This document shows, piece after piece, positions 1 to 9,682 of a stretch of DNA of 64,000 bases. Positions within the stretch are counted from its first letter, which is position 1; each line of letters starts with the position of its first letter. The DNA comes from CAZUMW01 sp964621615. Its GTDB lineage: Bacteria; Desulfobacterota; WTBG01; CAIYCZ01; CAIRTM01. Location of the stretch: the NCBI GenBank assembly GCA_964621615.1, contig CAZUMW010000005.1, positions 1 to 64,000 of the forward strand. The letters run 5' to 3'. The position numbers and the translations under genes were made by a program. Below the pieces are notes generated by a model that had not been told where the DNA came from, made no database searches, and was given only the letters and a program-made list of their open reading frames with translations.

Positions 1-72
1 TTTGAGTTATGTGTATTTGCAGCCGCTTAGAGCGGCTCATTAATCAAGCCTGCGGATTTGCCGCAGGTTATG
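1..72 (+). repeat. Dispersed intergenic repeat, end fragment cut by window edge
   Basis: This stretch is the near-identical reverse complement of 32578-32650. It ends in the same short hairpin (CCTGCGG...CCGCAGG) followed by TTATGAC. It is the tail of the repeat family whose fuller copies lie at 16576-17104 and 32578-33078; the rest of this copy lies outside the window. It carries no coding sequence. Only a few mismatches separate the copies, so the family has been copied or homogenised fairly recently. Confidence 0.7.
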
Positions 73-249
73 ACTATATACGTTGATTCTGCTTCTGAAA
101 CACCTGCTGACAATGTGGTGTCCTTTGTTTTTTGCCGTTACAATCAGCGAAATCACTGTTGATGACCGTGCAGCCGCCGAACCCGACGTATGCGGGGACA
201 GCCGTTCTGCGCGGTGTGCGAACAGCAGCTTTAAAAAGGTGATCCGGCC

Positions 250-3200
250 ATGACATCAGAATCTTTGCTGTCATCATTGCAGAGACTTACTGTGCACGAT
301 CATGTGTGCCTGATTTATGAGTCGCGTCAGGAGCAGTGTGCGGCCGTGGTGCCGTTTATAAGGATCGGTCTTGAGCGCGGGGAAAAATGCCTGTATGTCG
401 CTGATGAAAAGGCGGCGGGAGCGGCGCTTTCTGCAATGCGGTCGGATGGGATCGATGTCGACGCTCACCTGTCGTCGGGCGCCCTCACGGTTCCCGGTGA
501 GCGGGAGCCCTGTCCCGGTAGCGGGTTTTGTGACCCTGACCGGATGATAGAATGTTTGAAGCGCCATGCCCGGGAGGCAGAGCGGCAGGGATGCAGCGCG
601 CTTCGAATAGCAGTTGAGATGACGTGGGCGCCCGGCGGCGAAGCCGGTATGAAGCGCCTCATCGAGTATGAAAACAAGCTGAACGTATTCTTCCCGGAAC
701 ACAACTGCTGCGCGCTGTGTCAGTACAACGTGCATAAGTTTACGCCTGAAATCATCCGTGATGTTATCTGCACCCATCCCTGCATTATATACCGCAGCTG
801 TGTGTATACTAATTGCTGTTTTATCCCGCCTGATGAGTTTAGCTTCCGCAATATTGCGCAGCATCAGGTGAGCTGCTTTTTGAAAAACATACAGGAGCGG
901 GGGCAGACCCTGGAAGCGTTGCGCGAAAGCGAGCAGCGGCAGCAAAAACTTCTTGATGCTGCTGCTGAGGGGATAATTGTTCAGGAGGCTTCGGGGGAAA
1001 TCAGCGTGTGGAACAGCGGGGCTGAGCGGATTTTCGGCTTGCCGGCTGCAGAGGTTGTCGGCAGAAGCGCCGCTGTTTTCGACTGGCCGACCATACACGA
1101 GGACGGATCACCCTTTCATGCAGACGAGCACCCCTCAATGATAACGCTGCAAACCGGCAGGCCGTGCTCATATGTTTTGATGGGTGTAATAAAGGGCCCT
1201 GATGATGTTTGCTGGATTTCCATAAACACACGGCCGCTGTTCGATGGCGCTGAGAGTAAGCCGAAGGCTGCGGTAATAACATTCAGGGATATTACCGAGG
1301 TCAGAAACGCGCGCATTGAGCTTGAGCGTCGGGGGACGCTGGAGCGGATTCTCAGCGACGTATCGTATCAGCTGGTTCTGGATGACTTTAATAAAACCGA
1401 TAGCGGGATCAATTACGGGCTTGCGGAAATCGGCCGGTTTATGGATGTGGACCGGGCCTATGTGTTCCTGCTTCGCGCTGACGGGAAGATAATCGACAAT
1501 ACCCATGAGTGGTGCGCCGCCGGCGTCGCGCCGTACAGGCACCAGCTTCAGGGCATCGTGTTCGACGAGGAGCTGCCCTGGATTGCAGGCCATATCCGGA
1601 CGCGAAGCGTTGCCTATGTTCCGGACGTGGACAGAATGACCAGTGAGAGCGGGCGTGAAAAGGAGCATTTCCGAAAGCAGGATATACAATCGCTTATTGC
1701 CGTTCCCATGGAAATCGACAGCTGTCTTGTCGGGCTCCTCGGGTTTGATGCTGTCCGCACCAGGAGGGAGTGGACTGAATTTGAGCAGGATGTTCTGCGC
1801 CGTACCGGTGAAATATTTGCGCGGACGCTGGAGAGAAAGCAGCACGAGGCGGCGCTGAGGCACAGCGAGGAAAAGCTGCTGAATGCCCAGTACATAGCAA
1901 AATTGGGTGATTTTACCTGGGATATTGAGTCGGGAGCGGTTGTGTGGTCTGCGGGAATGTACCGGCTGCTGCAGTATGATGTGAGCGAAAAAATAGATTA
2001 CCACACGGTAAACTCAAGGATACACCATCCTGAGGATGTTCAGCGGGTGCAGCAGTGGCTTGCTGACAGTATCGCGTCCGGCCGGGAGGCGGTACCGCCC
2101 ACTGAGTTCCGGCTGATTCGAAAAGACGGCACAACGATATACGTCCACACCGAGGGAAGAATTGAATACCGGGACGGGAAAGCGGTTACATTTTTCGGCA
2201 CCTGCCAGGACATTACCTGCCGCAGGCAGGCCGAAGATGAATTGCGGGACCGGGAAGAGCGTCTGCAGCTTGCGCTGGCCGGCGCCGATTTAGGTGCCTG
2301 GGATTGCAATATACCGACAAAACAGGTGCAGTATAACCAACGGTGGGCAGAGATGCTCGGCTATCGCCTTGATGAGCTTGAGCCCCATTTCAGCACCTGG
2401 CAGTCTCTGGTGCACCCGGATGATTTACCGCGGGTTACAGACATGTTAAACGCTCACCTTAACGGCGATACGCCGTTTTTCGAAGCAGAATTCCGGATGC
2501 ATCACAAATCCGGCACGTGGGTCTGGATACTGGGCAAAGGCAGGATTATTGAACGTGACTTTGAAGGCACCCCGGTGCGCGCATGCGGAACACATCTTGA
2601 TATAACGGATCGCAGGCAGGCCGAAGAGGAAAACATCCGGCTGCTGTCAGCCATCGAACAGGCCGATGAGGCTATCATCATAACCGATGAGCATGGAACA
2701 ATACAGTTTGCAAACCTGGTCATCGAGCGGCGAACCGGATTGCCTCGGGAGCAGATGGCAGGCAAAAATCTGTTTTTCCCCGAGAGCGGCTTTTATGATG
2801 ATACATTCTATCGTGACATATGGAAGACGGTCTCCTCCGGCAGGATATGGAAGAGCCATTTGAAGCATAAAAACCCGGACGGCGCTGTGTGTGATTATTT
2901 TACCGTTATTACGCCGATAAAAAACACAGACGGCAGAATAATTAATTATGTATCCGTCAGCAGGGATATCACCCGCGAGGTTCAGCTTGAGGAGAATTTG
3001 CGGCAGTCACAGAAAATGGAGTCCCTCGGCACCCTTGCAGGCGGCGTTGCACATGAGTTCAACAATATTCTGGGCGGCATTATCGGCTACACTGAATTAT
3101 CAAAAGATGCAGCGCCTCAATCCAGCCCGATTCACCACAACCTGAACAAGATATTACAGATGGCCGGCCGGGCAAGCACTATTGTCAGGCAAATTCTTAC

Positions 3201-4137
3201 CTTCAGCCACAAAAGCCCTGTCAATAAGATGCCGCATCAGCCGCACGCAGTTATTATGGACCAGATAAAGATGCTGCGAAACATCGTTCCGGCTCATATT
3301 GAAATTAAAACGGCAATTGATGAGCACGCCGGGACCATCATTGCCGATGCCACTCAGATGCAGCAGGTCGGCATGAACCTGTGCACAAATGCAGTTCATG
3401 CCATGGAGGAAACAGGAGGGGTTCTGAGCGTGACGCTTTCCGCCGTTGATCTTGATGAACGTGCAGTACAGCCGTTTCACAATATAGAGCCGGGAAGGTA
3501 TGTGCAGCTTACTGTGAGCGATACCGGTCAGGGCATTGACCCGGCTATTATCGACCGCATTTTTGATCCGTTTTTCACCACAAAAGAAACAAACAAAGGC
3601 ACCGGGCTGGGCCTGTCGGTGGTGGACGGAATTATCAAACAGCACGGGGGGGCGATTTCGGTTGAGAGCGAGCCGGGCCGGGGAACCACGTTTACGGTTG
3701 TGCTGCCGCTGGTTGAGCTTGACGCATATGAAGAGCCGCCCGCAGAGGAAAAGGACATTCCCGGCGGCACAGAAACAATACTGATTGTCGATGATGAAGA
3801 CAGTATCGTAACACCGATGAAAATGATGCTTGAGCGTATCGGCTATCAGGTTACGGCGATGACCGACAGCCTGGCAGGGCTTCAGCGCTTCAAGAAATCT
3901 CCGCACGATTTTGATCTTATCATTACGGATTTGAGCATGCCCGGGCTGACCGGAGACCGGCTGGCAGCAGGGATTCGTGCTGTTCGTCCTGATATTGCGA
4001 TAGTGCTCATGACGGGATACAGCGACATGATCGATCACGACAGGATAACGGCGATCGGCGTTAAGCACATTATCCCGAAACCGTGTGAGCGATATGAGCT
4101 GGCAACGGCAATCAGGGCGGTTTTGGACGACGGGTAA
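250..4137 (+). CDS. Hybrid sensor histidine kinase, MEDS-PAS-GAF-PAS-PAS-PAS-HisKA-HATPase-REC
   Basis: This 1295-residue cytoplasmic phosphorelay protein has no membrane segment. Residues 1-190 match the MEDS domain (DcmR-type sensory domain of methylotroph and methanogen sensors; early motif HDHVCLIYES). A PAS (about 222-350), a GAF (362-535) and three more PAS domains (545-665, 672-790, 797-915) follow. The HisKA box VAHEFNN has the phospho-histidine at H935. The HATPase carries DTGQGID and GTGLGLS near 1110-1150. A C-terminal receiver (1178-1293) has acceptor D1227 in ITDLSMPG. The start is supported by AAAGGTGAT upstream. No partner regulator is adjacent, so output may pass through the fused receiver to a distant protein. 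The signal is unknown; MEDS is suspected to bind hydrocarbon derivatives, but that is family lore, not shown here. Confidence 0.9.
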   Translation: MTSESLLSSLQRLTVHDHVCLIYESRQEQCAAVVPFIRIGLERGEKCLYVADEKAAGAALSAMRSDGIDVDAHLSSGALTVPGEREPCPGSGFCDPDRMIECLKRHAREAERQGCSALRIAVEMTWAPGGEAGMKRLIEYENKLNVFFPEHNCCALCQYNVHKFTPEIIRDVICTHPCIIYRSCVYTNCCFIPPDEFSFRNIAQHQVSCFLKNIQERGQTLEALRESEQRQQKLLDAAAEGIIVQEASGEISVWNSGAERIFGLPAAEVVGRSAAVFDWPTIHEDGSPFHADEHPSMITLQTGRPCSYVLMGVIKGPDDVCWISINTRPLFDGAESKPKAAVITFRDITEVRNARIELERRGTLERILSDVSYQLVLDDFNKTDSGINYGLAEIGRFMDVDRAYVFLLRADGKIIDNTHEWCAAGVAPYRHQLQGIVFDEELPWIAGHIRTRSVAYVPDVDRMTSESGREKEHFRKQDIQSLIAVPMEIDSCLVGLLGFDAVRTRREWTEFEQDVLRRTGEIFARTLERKQHEAALRHSEEKLLNAQYIAKLGDFTWDIESGAVVWSAGMYRLLQYDVSEKIDYHTVNSRIHHPEDVQRVQQWLADSIASGREAVPPTEFRLIRKDGTTIYVHTEGRIEYRDGKAVTFFGTCQDITCRRQAEDELRDREERLQLALAGADLGAWDCNIPTKQVQYNQRWAEMLGYRLDELEPHFSTWQSLVHPDDLPRVTDMLNAHLNGDTPFFEAEFRMHHKSGTWVWILGKGRIIERDFEGTPVRACGTHLDITDRRQAEEENIRLLSAIEQADEAIIITDEHGTIQFANLVIERRTGLPREQMAGKNLFFPESGFYDDTFYRDIWKTVSSGRIWKSHLKHKNPDGAVCDYFTVITPIKNTDGRIINYVSVSRDITREVQLEENLRQSQKMESLGTLAGGVAHEFNNILGGIIGYTELSKDAAPQSSPIHHNLNKILQMAGRASTIVRQILTFSHKSPVNKMPHQPHAVIMDQIKMLRNIVPAHIEIKTAIDEHAGTIIADATQMQQVGMNLCTNAVHAMEETGGVLSVTLSAVDLDERAVQPFHNIEPGRYVQLTVSDTGQGIDPAIIDRIFDPFFTTKETNKGTGLGLSVVDGIIKQHGGAISVESEPGRGTTFTVVLPLVELDAYEEPPAEEKDIPGGTETILIVDDEDSIVTPMKMMLERIGYQVTAMTDSLAGLQRFKKSPHDFDLIITDLSMPGLTGDRLAAGIRAVRPDIAIVLMTGYSDMIDHDRITAIGVKHIIPKPCERYELATAIRAVLDDG

Positions 4138-4198
4138 ACAGGCGCGGATAATGGTCCAGCGGGTTTCCCGTGAGCCTTGTAACACGTTGGATAAAAAA

Positions 4199-4266
4199 TG
4201 CCGGCAAGCGGCTGAGGTACTATGAGGGGGGAAGCAAAAGGAGCACAAAAAACCCGCTTGCCGGCA
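4199..4266. repeat. Inverted repeat with 13-bp perfect arms
   Basis: Arms TGCCGGCAAGCGG (4199-4211) and CCGCTTGCCGGCA (4254-4266) flank a purine-rich 42-base loop. It lies 60 bases after the big kinase gene and could act as a transcript-end hairpin, although no T-run follows. The rest of the gap to 4652 is strongly AT-rich; I see no gene in it and no convincing promoter. Confidence 0.6.
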
Positions 4267-4652
4267 GATACCACGCATAAATGGTTTTTATAGATTAGCA
4301 TACAAACTGTTTCTATGCAAATAATTATTTGTATTTTCCTGCCGGGTACCTGTCTTATCTTCTGACAAAACAGCGTGTCAGCGCTTTATCAAATAAAATC
4401 TGATTCTGGTCAGGTACATCCATCATAATTGTTTCTCGAGCGAGTTACTTTTTCCTTGCAATATGGATTAAAATAATTAAATTCTATAATATAGAACAAA
4501 TTTAAATAATGATACTTTCCAAAATATTTTTAATTGGCTAATATGTATATATTTGTAAAATACAGTTTTTTGAATGGTTATGTTTGGGGAATATGGACAT
4601 AGCAGCGATATGTGCCGGTAAAAACTATTAACCATCAAAAAGGGGGGGGCGT

Positions 4653-6062
4653 ATGAAAAAGCGGAGCATATTCAAGGTGTTGTGTGTTGCAGGCGTTCTT
4701 ATGTGCTGTTCAGTGCCTGTGCGTGCGCAGCAGGGTCTGCCGCACTGGGTGAAGCAGTGGCAGGATTGGGCCGAGTCCACAAAAAATCCGGACTTTATCC
4801 AGTGGGCAAAGAAGCTGGCTGACCCCAAAGCGATTCAGCTCGGTAAGGAGTGGGAGGAATTTCTGGGCTATAATGCCGTTGATATGGTTGCAAAGGATAA
4901 AACGGCACCGAGTATCAAGCCCGGCCTGGTGATAACCCCGGAAAATGTACACAAGTATGAAAAGGAGCTTCGGGAGCTGTTTCCCTATGGCTTTGACTGG
5001 GAGGTCGATCGCCTGACGGGAACAGGGATATACGCCGATTATAATTACAGCCCGCTTGAGATGGTTATCGTGCCGACAACCCATGCGTGGAATGACCGCG
5101 GCTATATGGAGGCCGCAAAGAAATACAACAATATGAAAGCATGCGGCATCGGCAAAAACGACGGGCTCACGGGGTGGGTTGCCGGCCTTCCGTTTCCCAA
5201 GCCGAAAAGCGCTCTTGAGATCGTGCACAACTATGACCGGCTGACGATACTGGGCGATAACCTGAACTCCATGCCTCTGCAGTTCGGGTATTACGGGCGC
5301 GATGGGACACGGGAGCGTGTGGAGAAGATCGAGCTGCACTGGCGTAATTATGTGGGCCGGATCAATCTTGAGCCGATGCCGGTCATACCGGGTTTCAAAG
5401 ACATATATGAAAAGGGCTCGATCGTTGCCCTGCACCCCTATGACTTGAAGGGGTTTGCGGCCGTCAGAACCCGGTATGCGGACCCTGAAAAAGAGGACTC
5501 CTTTGTTACCTACATTCCGTCTATGCGCCGGATACGGCGCCTGGCAGGCAGCAACACGCAGGATCCGCTGGTTGGGTCTGATGTGACCTGGGAGGACTGG
5601 AAGGGGTTCTGGAGCAAGATTACCATTCACCCGGCGGATTACGAGCTGATCGGCGAGGCTGTCGTGCTGTGCCCCTCATTCAATCCCAAGCCGATTAAAT
5701 ATGAGGAAAAATACGGCGGCTGGTGCCAGCGCTACTGGTGGGAGCGCAGGCCCGTCTGGGTGGTGAAGATAAAATACAAAGAGCCGACCTACATATACGG
5801 CTCGCGCGTGTGGTATGTCGACAAGGAAACATTCGCGCTGCAGCAGGAGATGTGGTATGACCAAAAGGGGCGCCTGTGGAAGCTGTGGGACTGGTGCTGG
5901 CGGTGGGACCCGGCAAGCGGCGAGCTTGATTACTGGAACCCCTATGTGGTAGATATAATTAACAAGCATACCACGATCGCAAATCACCACATTATTCTTA
6001 ACATGGAAGGGCTCAACGAGAACTATTTCAATCTGCGGTATCTGTCCTCCAAGGCGCATTAG
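4653..6062 (+). CDS. DUF1329 family periplasmic protein
   Basis: The protein has 469 residues. An N-terminal signal peptide (KKR, hydrophobic core, cleavage near VRAQQ at about 26) points to export. The family signature is clear around YIPSMRRIRRLAGS, QDPLVGSD and the C-terminal WYVDKETFALQQEMWYD strand. DUF1329 proteins have a LolA/LolB-like half-barrel fold and are usually found with a DUF1302 outer-membrane barrel and an RND exporter, which suggests handling of a lipid-like ligand (family knowledge; ligand unknown). This copy stands alone, unlike the DUF1302-linked paralogue at 41662-43131. The start is set by the G-run AAAAAGGGGGGGG just upstream. A terminator follows at 6088-6136. Confidence 0.88.
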   Translation: MKKRSIFKVLCVAGVLMCCSVPVRAQQGLPHWVKQWQDWAESTKNPDFIQWAKKLADPKAIQLGKEWEEFLGYNAVDMVAKDKTAPSIKPGLVITPENVHKYEKELRELFPYGFDWEVDRLTGTGIYADYNYSPLEMVIVPTTHAWNDRGYMEAAKKYNNMKACGIGKNDGLTGWVAGLPFPKPKSALEIVHNYDRLTILGDNLNSMPLQFGYYGRDGTRERVEKIELHWRNYVGRINLEPMPVIPGFKDIYEKGSIVALHPYDLKGFAAVRTRYADPEKEDSFVTYIPSMRRIRRLAGSNTQDPLVGSDVTWEDWKGFWSKITIHPADYELIGEAVVLCPSFNPKPIKYEEKYGGWCQRYWWERRPVWVVKIKYKEPTYIYGSRVWYVDKETFALQQEMWYDQKGRLWKLWDWCWRWDPASGELDYWNPYVVDIINKHTTIANHHIILNMEGLNENYFNLRYLSSKAH

Positions 6063-6087
6063 CAGCTGAGGTGAAATACGCTATATA

Positions 6088-6136
6088 ACAAAACCCCTGC
6101 AGCGAACACAACATGTTCCGCTGCAGGGGTTTTGTT
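6088..6136. terminator. Bidirectional rho-independent terminator
   Basis: A perfect stem, ACCCCTGCAGCG with CGCTGCAGGGGT, is bordered by A-run and T-run on either side. It lies between the convergent DUF1329 gene and the small minus-strand gene at 6165-6404 and can serve both. Confidence 0.85.
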
Positions 6137-6164
6137 TGTTTGAGGCCCTGTTTCCTCACGGCTG

Positions 6165-6404
6165 TTAGGCGATTATGTTCAGAACCGATCCTTTTTCGGA
6201 TAGGCCGGCCGCGGTATGATCCGCAGCGGCTGAGGAAAGCACGTCTTTCTGAAACTGGTAGCTGCTGTTCATTTCACCACTTTTTGTTTCATTCATTTTG
6301 TCAATCGTTTTGCCGATGAGCCGGGCCTCCCCCTCCTCCTTGTTTTGAGGAAGCGTCTGCCCGATCATGTTGATGCTCATCATCTGCGTTGATTGTATGT
6401 CCAT
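6165..6404 (-). CDS. Small 79-residue protein, YjfB-like (putative motility protein)
   Basis: The start is supported by a strong GGGAGGAAC ribosome site 6 bases before ATG. The protein begins MDIQSTQMMSINM and ends GSVLNIIA, with a polar helical middle and no Cys. The N-terminal MDI and C-terminal G-[NS]-[VL]-[ND]-[IV] pattern resembles YjfB-type small proteins (Pfam 'putative motility protein'), which often lie near chemotaxis or flagellar genes. No flagellar gene is in the window, so the assignment is tentative. It stands alone, convergent with the DUF1329 gene across a shared terminator. Confidence 0.6.
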   Translation of the reverse strand: MDIQSTQMMSINMIGQTLPQNKEEGEARLIGKTIDKMNETKSGEMNSSYQFQKDVLSSAAADHTAAGLSEKGSVLNIIA

Positions 6405-6654
6405 ACCGTTCCTCCCGGTGTGCCGGAAACAGCGCCCGTTATCTTATCGGCAGATTCGGTAAAAATAATTAGCCGCGCTCATCTGCTGGCGCCGCGTGTG
6501 CATGAATGGGCAAAGCGGCGGTTTTTTTTCTGTCACGTCAGAAACAGCAGTGCGGGAGTGCGATATTTTTACTTCATCTCAGGCTCAAAATTGGTACAAT
6601 ACGTGGTAAGTAGTCATAGCCCTAAGCGGTGAGCATTCACAGAAAGGAGGCAGT

Positions 6655-7215
6655 ATGGAAATAAACGTGCTGGTCCCGGTTGCGGATGATACCGAGGAGA
6701 TCGAGGCGGTGTGTATTATCGATACGCTCAGGCGTGCTGGAGCTGAGGTTACCGTTGCATCCGTCATGACGACCACCAGGGTGCGGGCATCCCGGGGCGT
6801 CACAATTGAGGCGGACTGCACGATCGATACCTGTGCCGGTGTGCGGTGGGACTGCATTGCACTTCCCGGCGGCATGCCCGGAGCCGAACACCTGCGCGAC
6901 TGCGGCACGCTGACACAGCTGCTGAAGGCCCAGGCCCGTGAGGGGCGTCTGTATGCCGCCATTTGCGCTTCACCGGTCGTTATTCTTCAGCATCACGGGC
7001 TGCTGGAGAGCCGCGCCGCAACCTGTCACCCGGGGTGTGCCGGCGAGCTGGAAGACCGGCAGGCGCTGGAAGAGCACGTCGTCATCGACGGCAACTGCAT
7101 TACCAGCCGCGGCCCCGGTACGGCGCTTGAATTCAGCCTTACCCTGGTTGAGTTGCTCTATGGCAGGGAAAAAGCCCTTGAAATCGCATCCGCAATGGTT
7201 GTGTCCTCGTTCTGA
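6655..7215 (+). CDS. DJ-1/PfpI family protein (YajL-like)
   Basis: A 186-residue single-domain class I glutamine-amidotransferase-like fold. It starts with the typical EINVLVPVADDTEEIEA, in which Glu follows the first strand, and has the nucleophile-elbow cysteine in YAAICASPVVIL (about residue 105, equivalent to Cys106 of human DJ-1). GMPGAEHLRD and TSRGPGTALEFSL are also family hallmarks. Members act as chaperones, glyoxalases or protein/nucleotide deglycases responding to oxidative or carbonyl stress; which applies here cannot be read from sequence. The start is set by AAAGGAGG 6 bases upstream. A terminator hairpin at 7250-7280 closes the unit. Confidence 0.92.
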   Translation: MEINVLVPVADDTEEIEAVCIIDTLRRAGAEVTVASVMTTTRVRASRGVTIEADCTIDTCAGVRWDCIALPGGMPGAEHLRDCGTLTQLLKAQAREGRLYAAICASPVVILQHHGLLESRAATCHPGCAGELEDRQALEEHVVIDGNCITSRGPGTALEFSLTLVELLYGREKALEIASAMVVSSF

Positions 7216-7249
7216 GCGGGGAGGGATCCGGATATTACGTTGTATATAG

Positions 7250-7280
7250 GCACGCCCCGGCTTCCCGAGCCGGGGCGTGC
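7250..7280. terminator. GC-rich terminator-like hairpin between convergent genes
   Basis: A 12-bp perfect stem (GCACGCCCCGGC with its complement) and a 7-base loop lie between the DJ-1 gene and the convergent lipoprotein gene. No long T-run follows on the plus strand. Confidence 0.65.
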
Positions 7281-7286
7281 GGGGAC

Positions 7287-7709
7287 TTATCGCTTTTTCA
7301 CCAGCACGATGCTGTCCCGGCTGGTTTCAGGAAAGAATGCAGACGGCCGTGTTTTCATGTCCCTGCTTATTTGCAGCTGGATTTTTTCAGGCGTTATAAA
7401 GCGGACCAGCATGGGAATGGTTTCCGGGCTGCCGGGGCGGTTGAGCACAAAATCCAGGTGTATGGGATTCTGTGCGGTATCCATCCGCCACACAATCGGC
7501 TTGCCTCCCAGCAGCCGGTCAAGCACCACATCGCCCAGCAGCATTTCAGCAGTGCCGTTTTCATGAAAGATCATCGTTGATGGATCGCCGTCGTGGTTTA
7601 TGCGCTCCCAGGAGCCGATAATGTGTCTGTCAGGCGCGGTGCTGCAGGCGACACAGATCAGAATCGCAGCAATACAGGTGTACGGCAGTGACGCGTACCT
7701 CATAGGCAT
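7287..7709 (-). CDS. Putative small exported lipoprotein, unknown function
   Basis: The product is 140 residues. It has a hydrophobic N-terminus followed by VACSTAPDRH, a weak lipobox (Cys about residue 22, without the usual Leu at -3). The rest is a compact beta-rich domain: GSWERINHDGDPSTMIFHENGTAEM resembles small lipocalin-like 'response to input' lipoproteins that start with GxW. No enzyme motif is visible. A perfect AAGGAGGT site precedes ATG. It lies downstream of the kinase at 7784-8863 on the same strand (about 75 bases apart) and could be co-transcribed. Confidence 0.65.
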   Translation of the reverse strand: MPMRYASLPYTCIAAILICVACSTAPDRHIIGSWERINHDGDPSTMIFHENGTAEMLLGDVVLDRLLGGKPIVWRMDTAQNPIHLDFVLNRPGSPETIPMLVRFITPEKIQLQISRDMKTRPSAFFPETSRDSIVLVKKR

Positions 7710-7783
7710 ATGAGACCTCCTTTTTCTTGTGTATATAGTCTTCAGCGGAAAGCGCTGCTGCAGCTGCCGGTTTCGGCGCGCAG

Positions 7784-8863
7784 CTAGCGAGCCGGTATTT
7801 CGGCAATCACATGCGAGCCCTTACCGGGGCGCGATTCGATTTTGAGATCGCCTCCCGCATGCTTTGCCCGGTGGAACATGATTCCCACTCCCATCGAGGT
7901 CTGCTGTGCGCCGGGCGTTTCGAACAGGGGGGCAGGATCGAAGCCCCGACCGTCGTCCTCAACGCTGAGAAGCAGCGTGTCATCCCTTCTGATGAGAGTT
8001 ATGAAAATATGTGCCGCGCCGGCGTGCTTTAACGCATTGCTGAGCGCTTCCTGTGTGATACGAAAAACTGCAAGCTCTGCAGTATTGCCGAAGCGCTCCT
8101 GTGACAGCCTGGTGAAAAAATGAATATGAGCCGTGCTGTGCTGCTGCATATCATCGACAAGCGATTTAATGGTCGCATGCAGCCCCAGGCGGGAGAGAGT
8201 CGAGGGCATAAGCTGCTTCGACATCTCACGTATAGAGCTGATGATGTGCTGAATTGTTGTTTTTGCTTCTGCGAAGCACTGGTCGCCTGCATGACCGGCT
8301 GACTGCTTTTCGGCAGCCTCGATTTCCAGCTTCAGCCCGACCAGAAGCTGCCCGATGTGATCGTGCAGATCCATGGCGATTCTGGAGCGGTCCTGCTCAA
8401 GCATTTCCACCAGCCGGCCGGCAAGCTGCTCCTGGTGGTGGAACAGCTTTTTGTTTTTTTTCAGCTCCGTGATATCGGTAAATGAGGCAATCGCGCCGGT
8501 AACAGTGCCACCAGTGTCTTTAAGCGGTGCGCAGTAGGCAAGCAGGCTGCGCATGTCTCCCTCAGGGGTTTTGATGGCAAGCTCGACACCGGTGTGGCGC
8601 TCGCCGTAAAACACGGCGCGGGTCAGGGGAAGGTCTTCAGGGTCGTATTGGCGTCCGTCCGGGTAGCAGAGATTGAGGCTTCGGTGCTGCTCTATCGCGG
8701 AGTTGTAGGGAATGGGCCGGGCGTATATCTGCTTCGCTGCTTTATTTGTATACACGATGCGGCATTTATTATCGACAATCGTGATGCCGGACGGAATGCT
8801 GTCGAGAATATTGTACAGTGAGCTTTTGTCGATGTCAGGCAAATCCGCAGATGAGCCGATCAT
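7784..8863 (-). CDS. PAS-domain histidine kinase, NarL-partner type (HisKA_3)
   Basis: A 359-residue soluble kinase. A PAS domain covers about 15-135 (NILDSIPSGITIVDNKCRIVYTN). The dimerisation/phosphotransfer box DRSRIAMDLHDHIGQLL has the phospho-histidine at H167, the HisKA_3 form that pairs with LuxR-type response regulators. The HATPase domain shows DDGRGFDP and GVGIMFHRAKHAGG near the C-terminus. No transmembrane helix is present, so the signal is intracellular, perhaps a PAS-bound cofactor. The same-strand response regulator at 9683-10369 and the PAS protein between them are the natural partners. Confidence 0.9.
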   Translation of the reverse strand: MIGSSADLPDIDKSSLYNILDSIPSGITIVDNKCRIVYTNKAAKQIYARPIPYNSAIEQHRSLNLCYPDGRQYDPEDLPLTRAVFYGERHTGVELAIKTPEGDMRSLLAYCAPLKDTGGTVTGAIASFTDITELKKNKKLFHHQEQLAGRLVEMLEQDRSRIAMDLHDHIGQLLVGLKLEIEAAEKQSAGHAGDQCFAEAKTTIQHIISSIREMSKQLMPSTLSRLGLHATIKSLVDDMQQHSTAHIHFFTRLSQERFGNTAELAVFRITQEALSNALKHAGAAHIFITLIRRDDTLLLSVEDDGRGFDPAPLFETPGAQQTSMGVGIMFHRAKHAGGDLKIESRPGKGSHVIAEIPAR

Positions 8864-9080
8864 TGTGCTGTCTTTCAGAGACGGTGTTTTTGATACAGAG
8901 CCGTACGTGCACCGCCACCTCCGTTACCGGAAACGGCCGTGCCGGAGAGCCGTGCGCTGCTGCAGATAAAGAGTAGTATAGATGTGCCGCCGGAGTCAAG
9001 GCCCGCGATAAAAAAGGCAGGGGTGCGCCCCAGCAGACAGGGGCAGCACCGGGGCGGATACCTGCTCGTGCATACGAGGA

Positions 9081-9431
9081 TTAAAAGCCGATCAGCCCGA
9101 CGCACTTGAGCGCATGTCCGCTCTCGTCGGGAATAACCGTCCCGTAGTCCTGCACCTGAACGAACCGTCCGCTTTTGTGGCGTATGCGGTATACATTGTA
9201 ATACTGATTTGTTTCTGTGTGTGCTGACCGGGGCGGCAGCTCTTGTCTGTCATCGGGGTGAATGAGCTTCCGCCACCGGTGTATGCACACCGGCAGCTCG
9301 TCCTGTGTGTATCCCAGCTTGTCCGCGATGTCCCCGTACCACTCGATGCGCTTTGTGTCCAGGTTCCACTCATAGGCGACATCGAATGCATCGTATGCGT
9401 TTTCGTGACGTCCTTTTTTCCTTTGTTCCAT
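9081..9431 (-). CDS. Single PAS-domain protein
   Basis: Its 116 residues are almost entirely one PAS_3 fold: YEWNLDTKRIEWYGDIADKLGY, the FxxxxHPDD-type LIHPDDRQ, then RIRHKSGRFVQVQDYG. There is no output domain, so it may act as a stand-alone sensor subunit or competitor for the neighbouring kinase. It lies between a NarL-type response regulator (9683-10369) and the kinase (7784-8863), all on the minus strand, with gaps of roughly 220-250 bases that could hold separate promoters. Upstream sequence contains the G-rich run GGGGGCAC before ATG. Confidence 0.8.
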   Translation of the reverse strand: MEQRKKGRHENAYDAFDVAYEWNLDTKRIEWYGDIADKLGYTQDELPVCIHRWRKLIHPDDRQELPPRSAHTETNQYYNVYRIRHKSGRFVQVQDYGTVIPDESGHALKCVGLIGF

Positions 9432-9682
9432 GCTGTGCCCCCTTTTGTGCTGATATATATGTCTTCTTTCTTGAAAAGTATGTATCCTGATGGTGAAGTT
9501 CGAATAAATATATGGTTAAAATATAATAAAAAAAGAGATAATATCTATCGGATAATTCCTGATTTTCAGCTCAAGTATTTCTTAGAAAAAAGCGGCAGTA
9601 TCCGGGGGGCACACCATGGTGTTGCTGTGGTGCCGTAACGCACGCTATATAGTATCAGCGAAGGGATTCCGGGCAGATGAAA

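Noticed and set aside
3154..4278. 374-residue minus-strand open frame
   Set aside because: It lies entirely opposite the kinase HisKA/HATPase/REC coding region, whose motifs are intact on the plus strand.
4530..4550. Possible -24/-12 promoter TTGGCTAATATGTATA before the solo DUF1329 gene
   Set aside because: The -12 element lacks G after the required 10-base spacing and no enhancer-like palindrome lies upstream.
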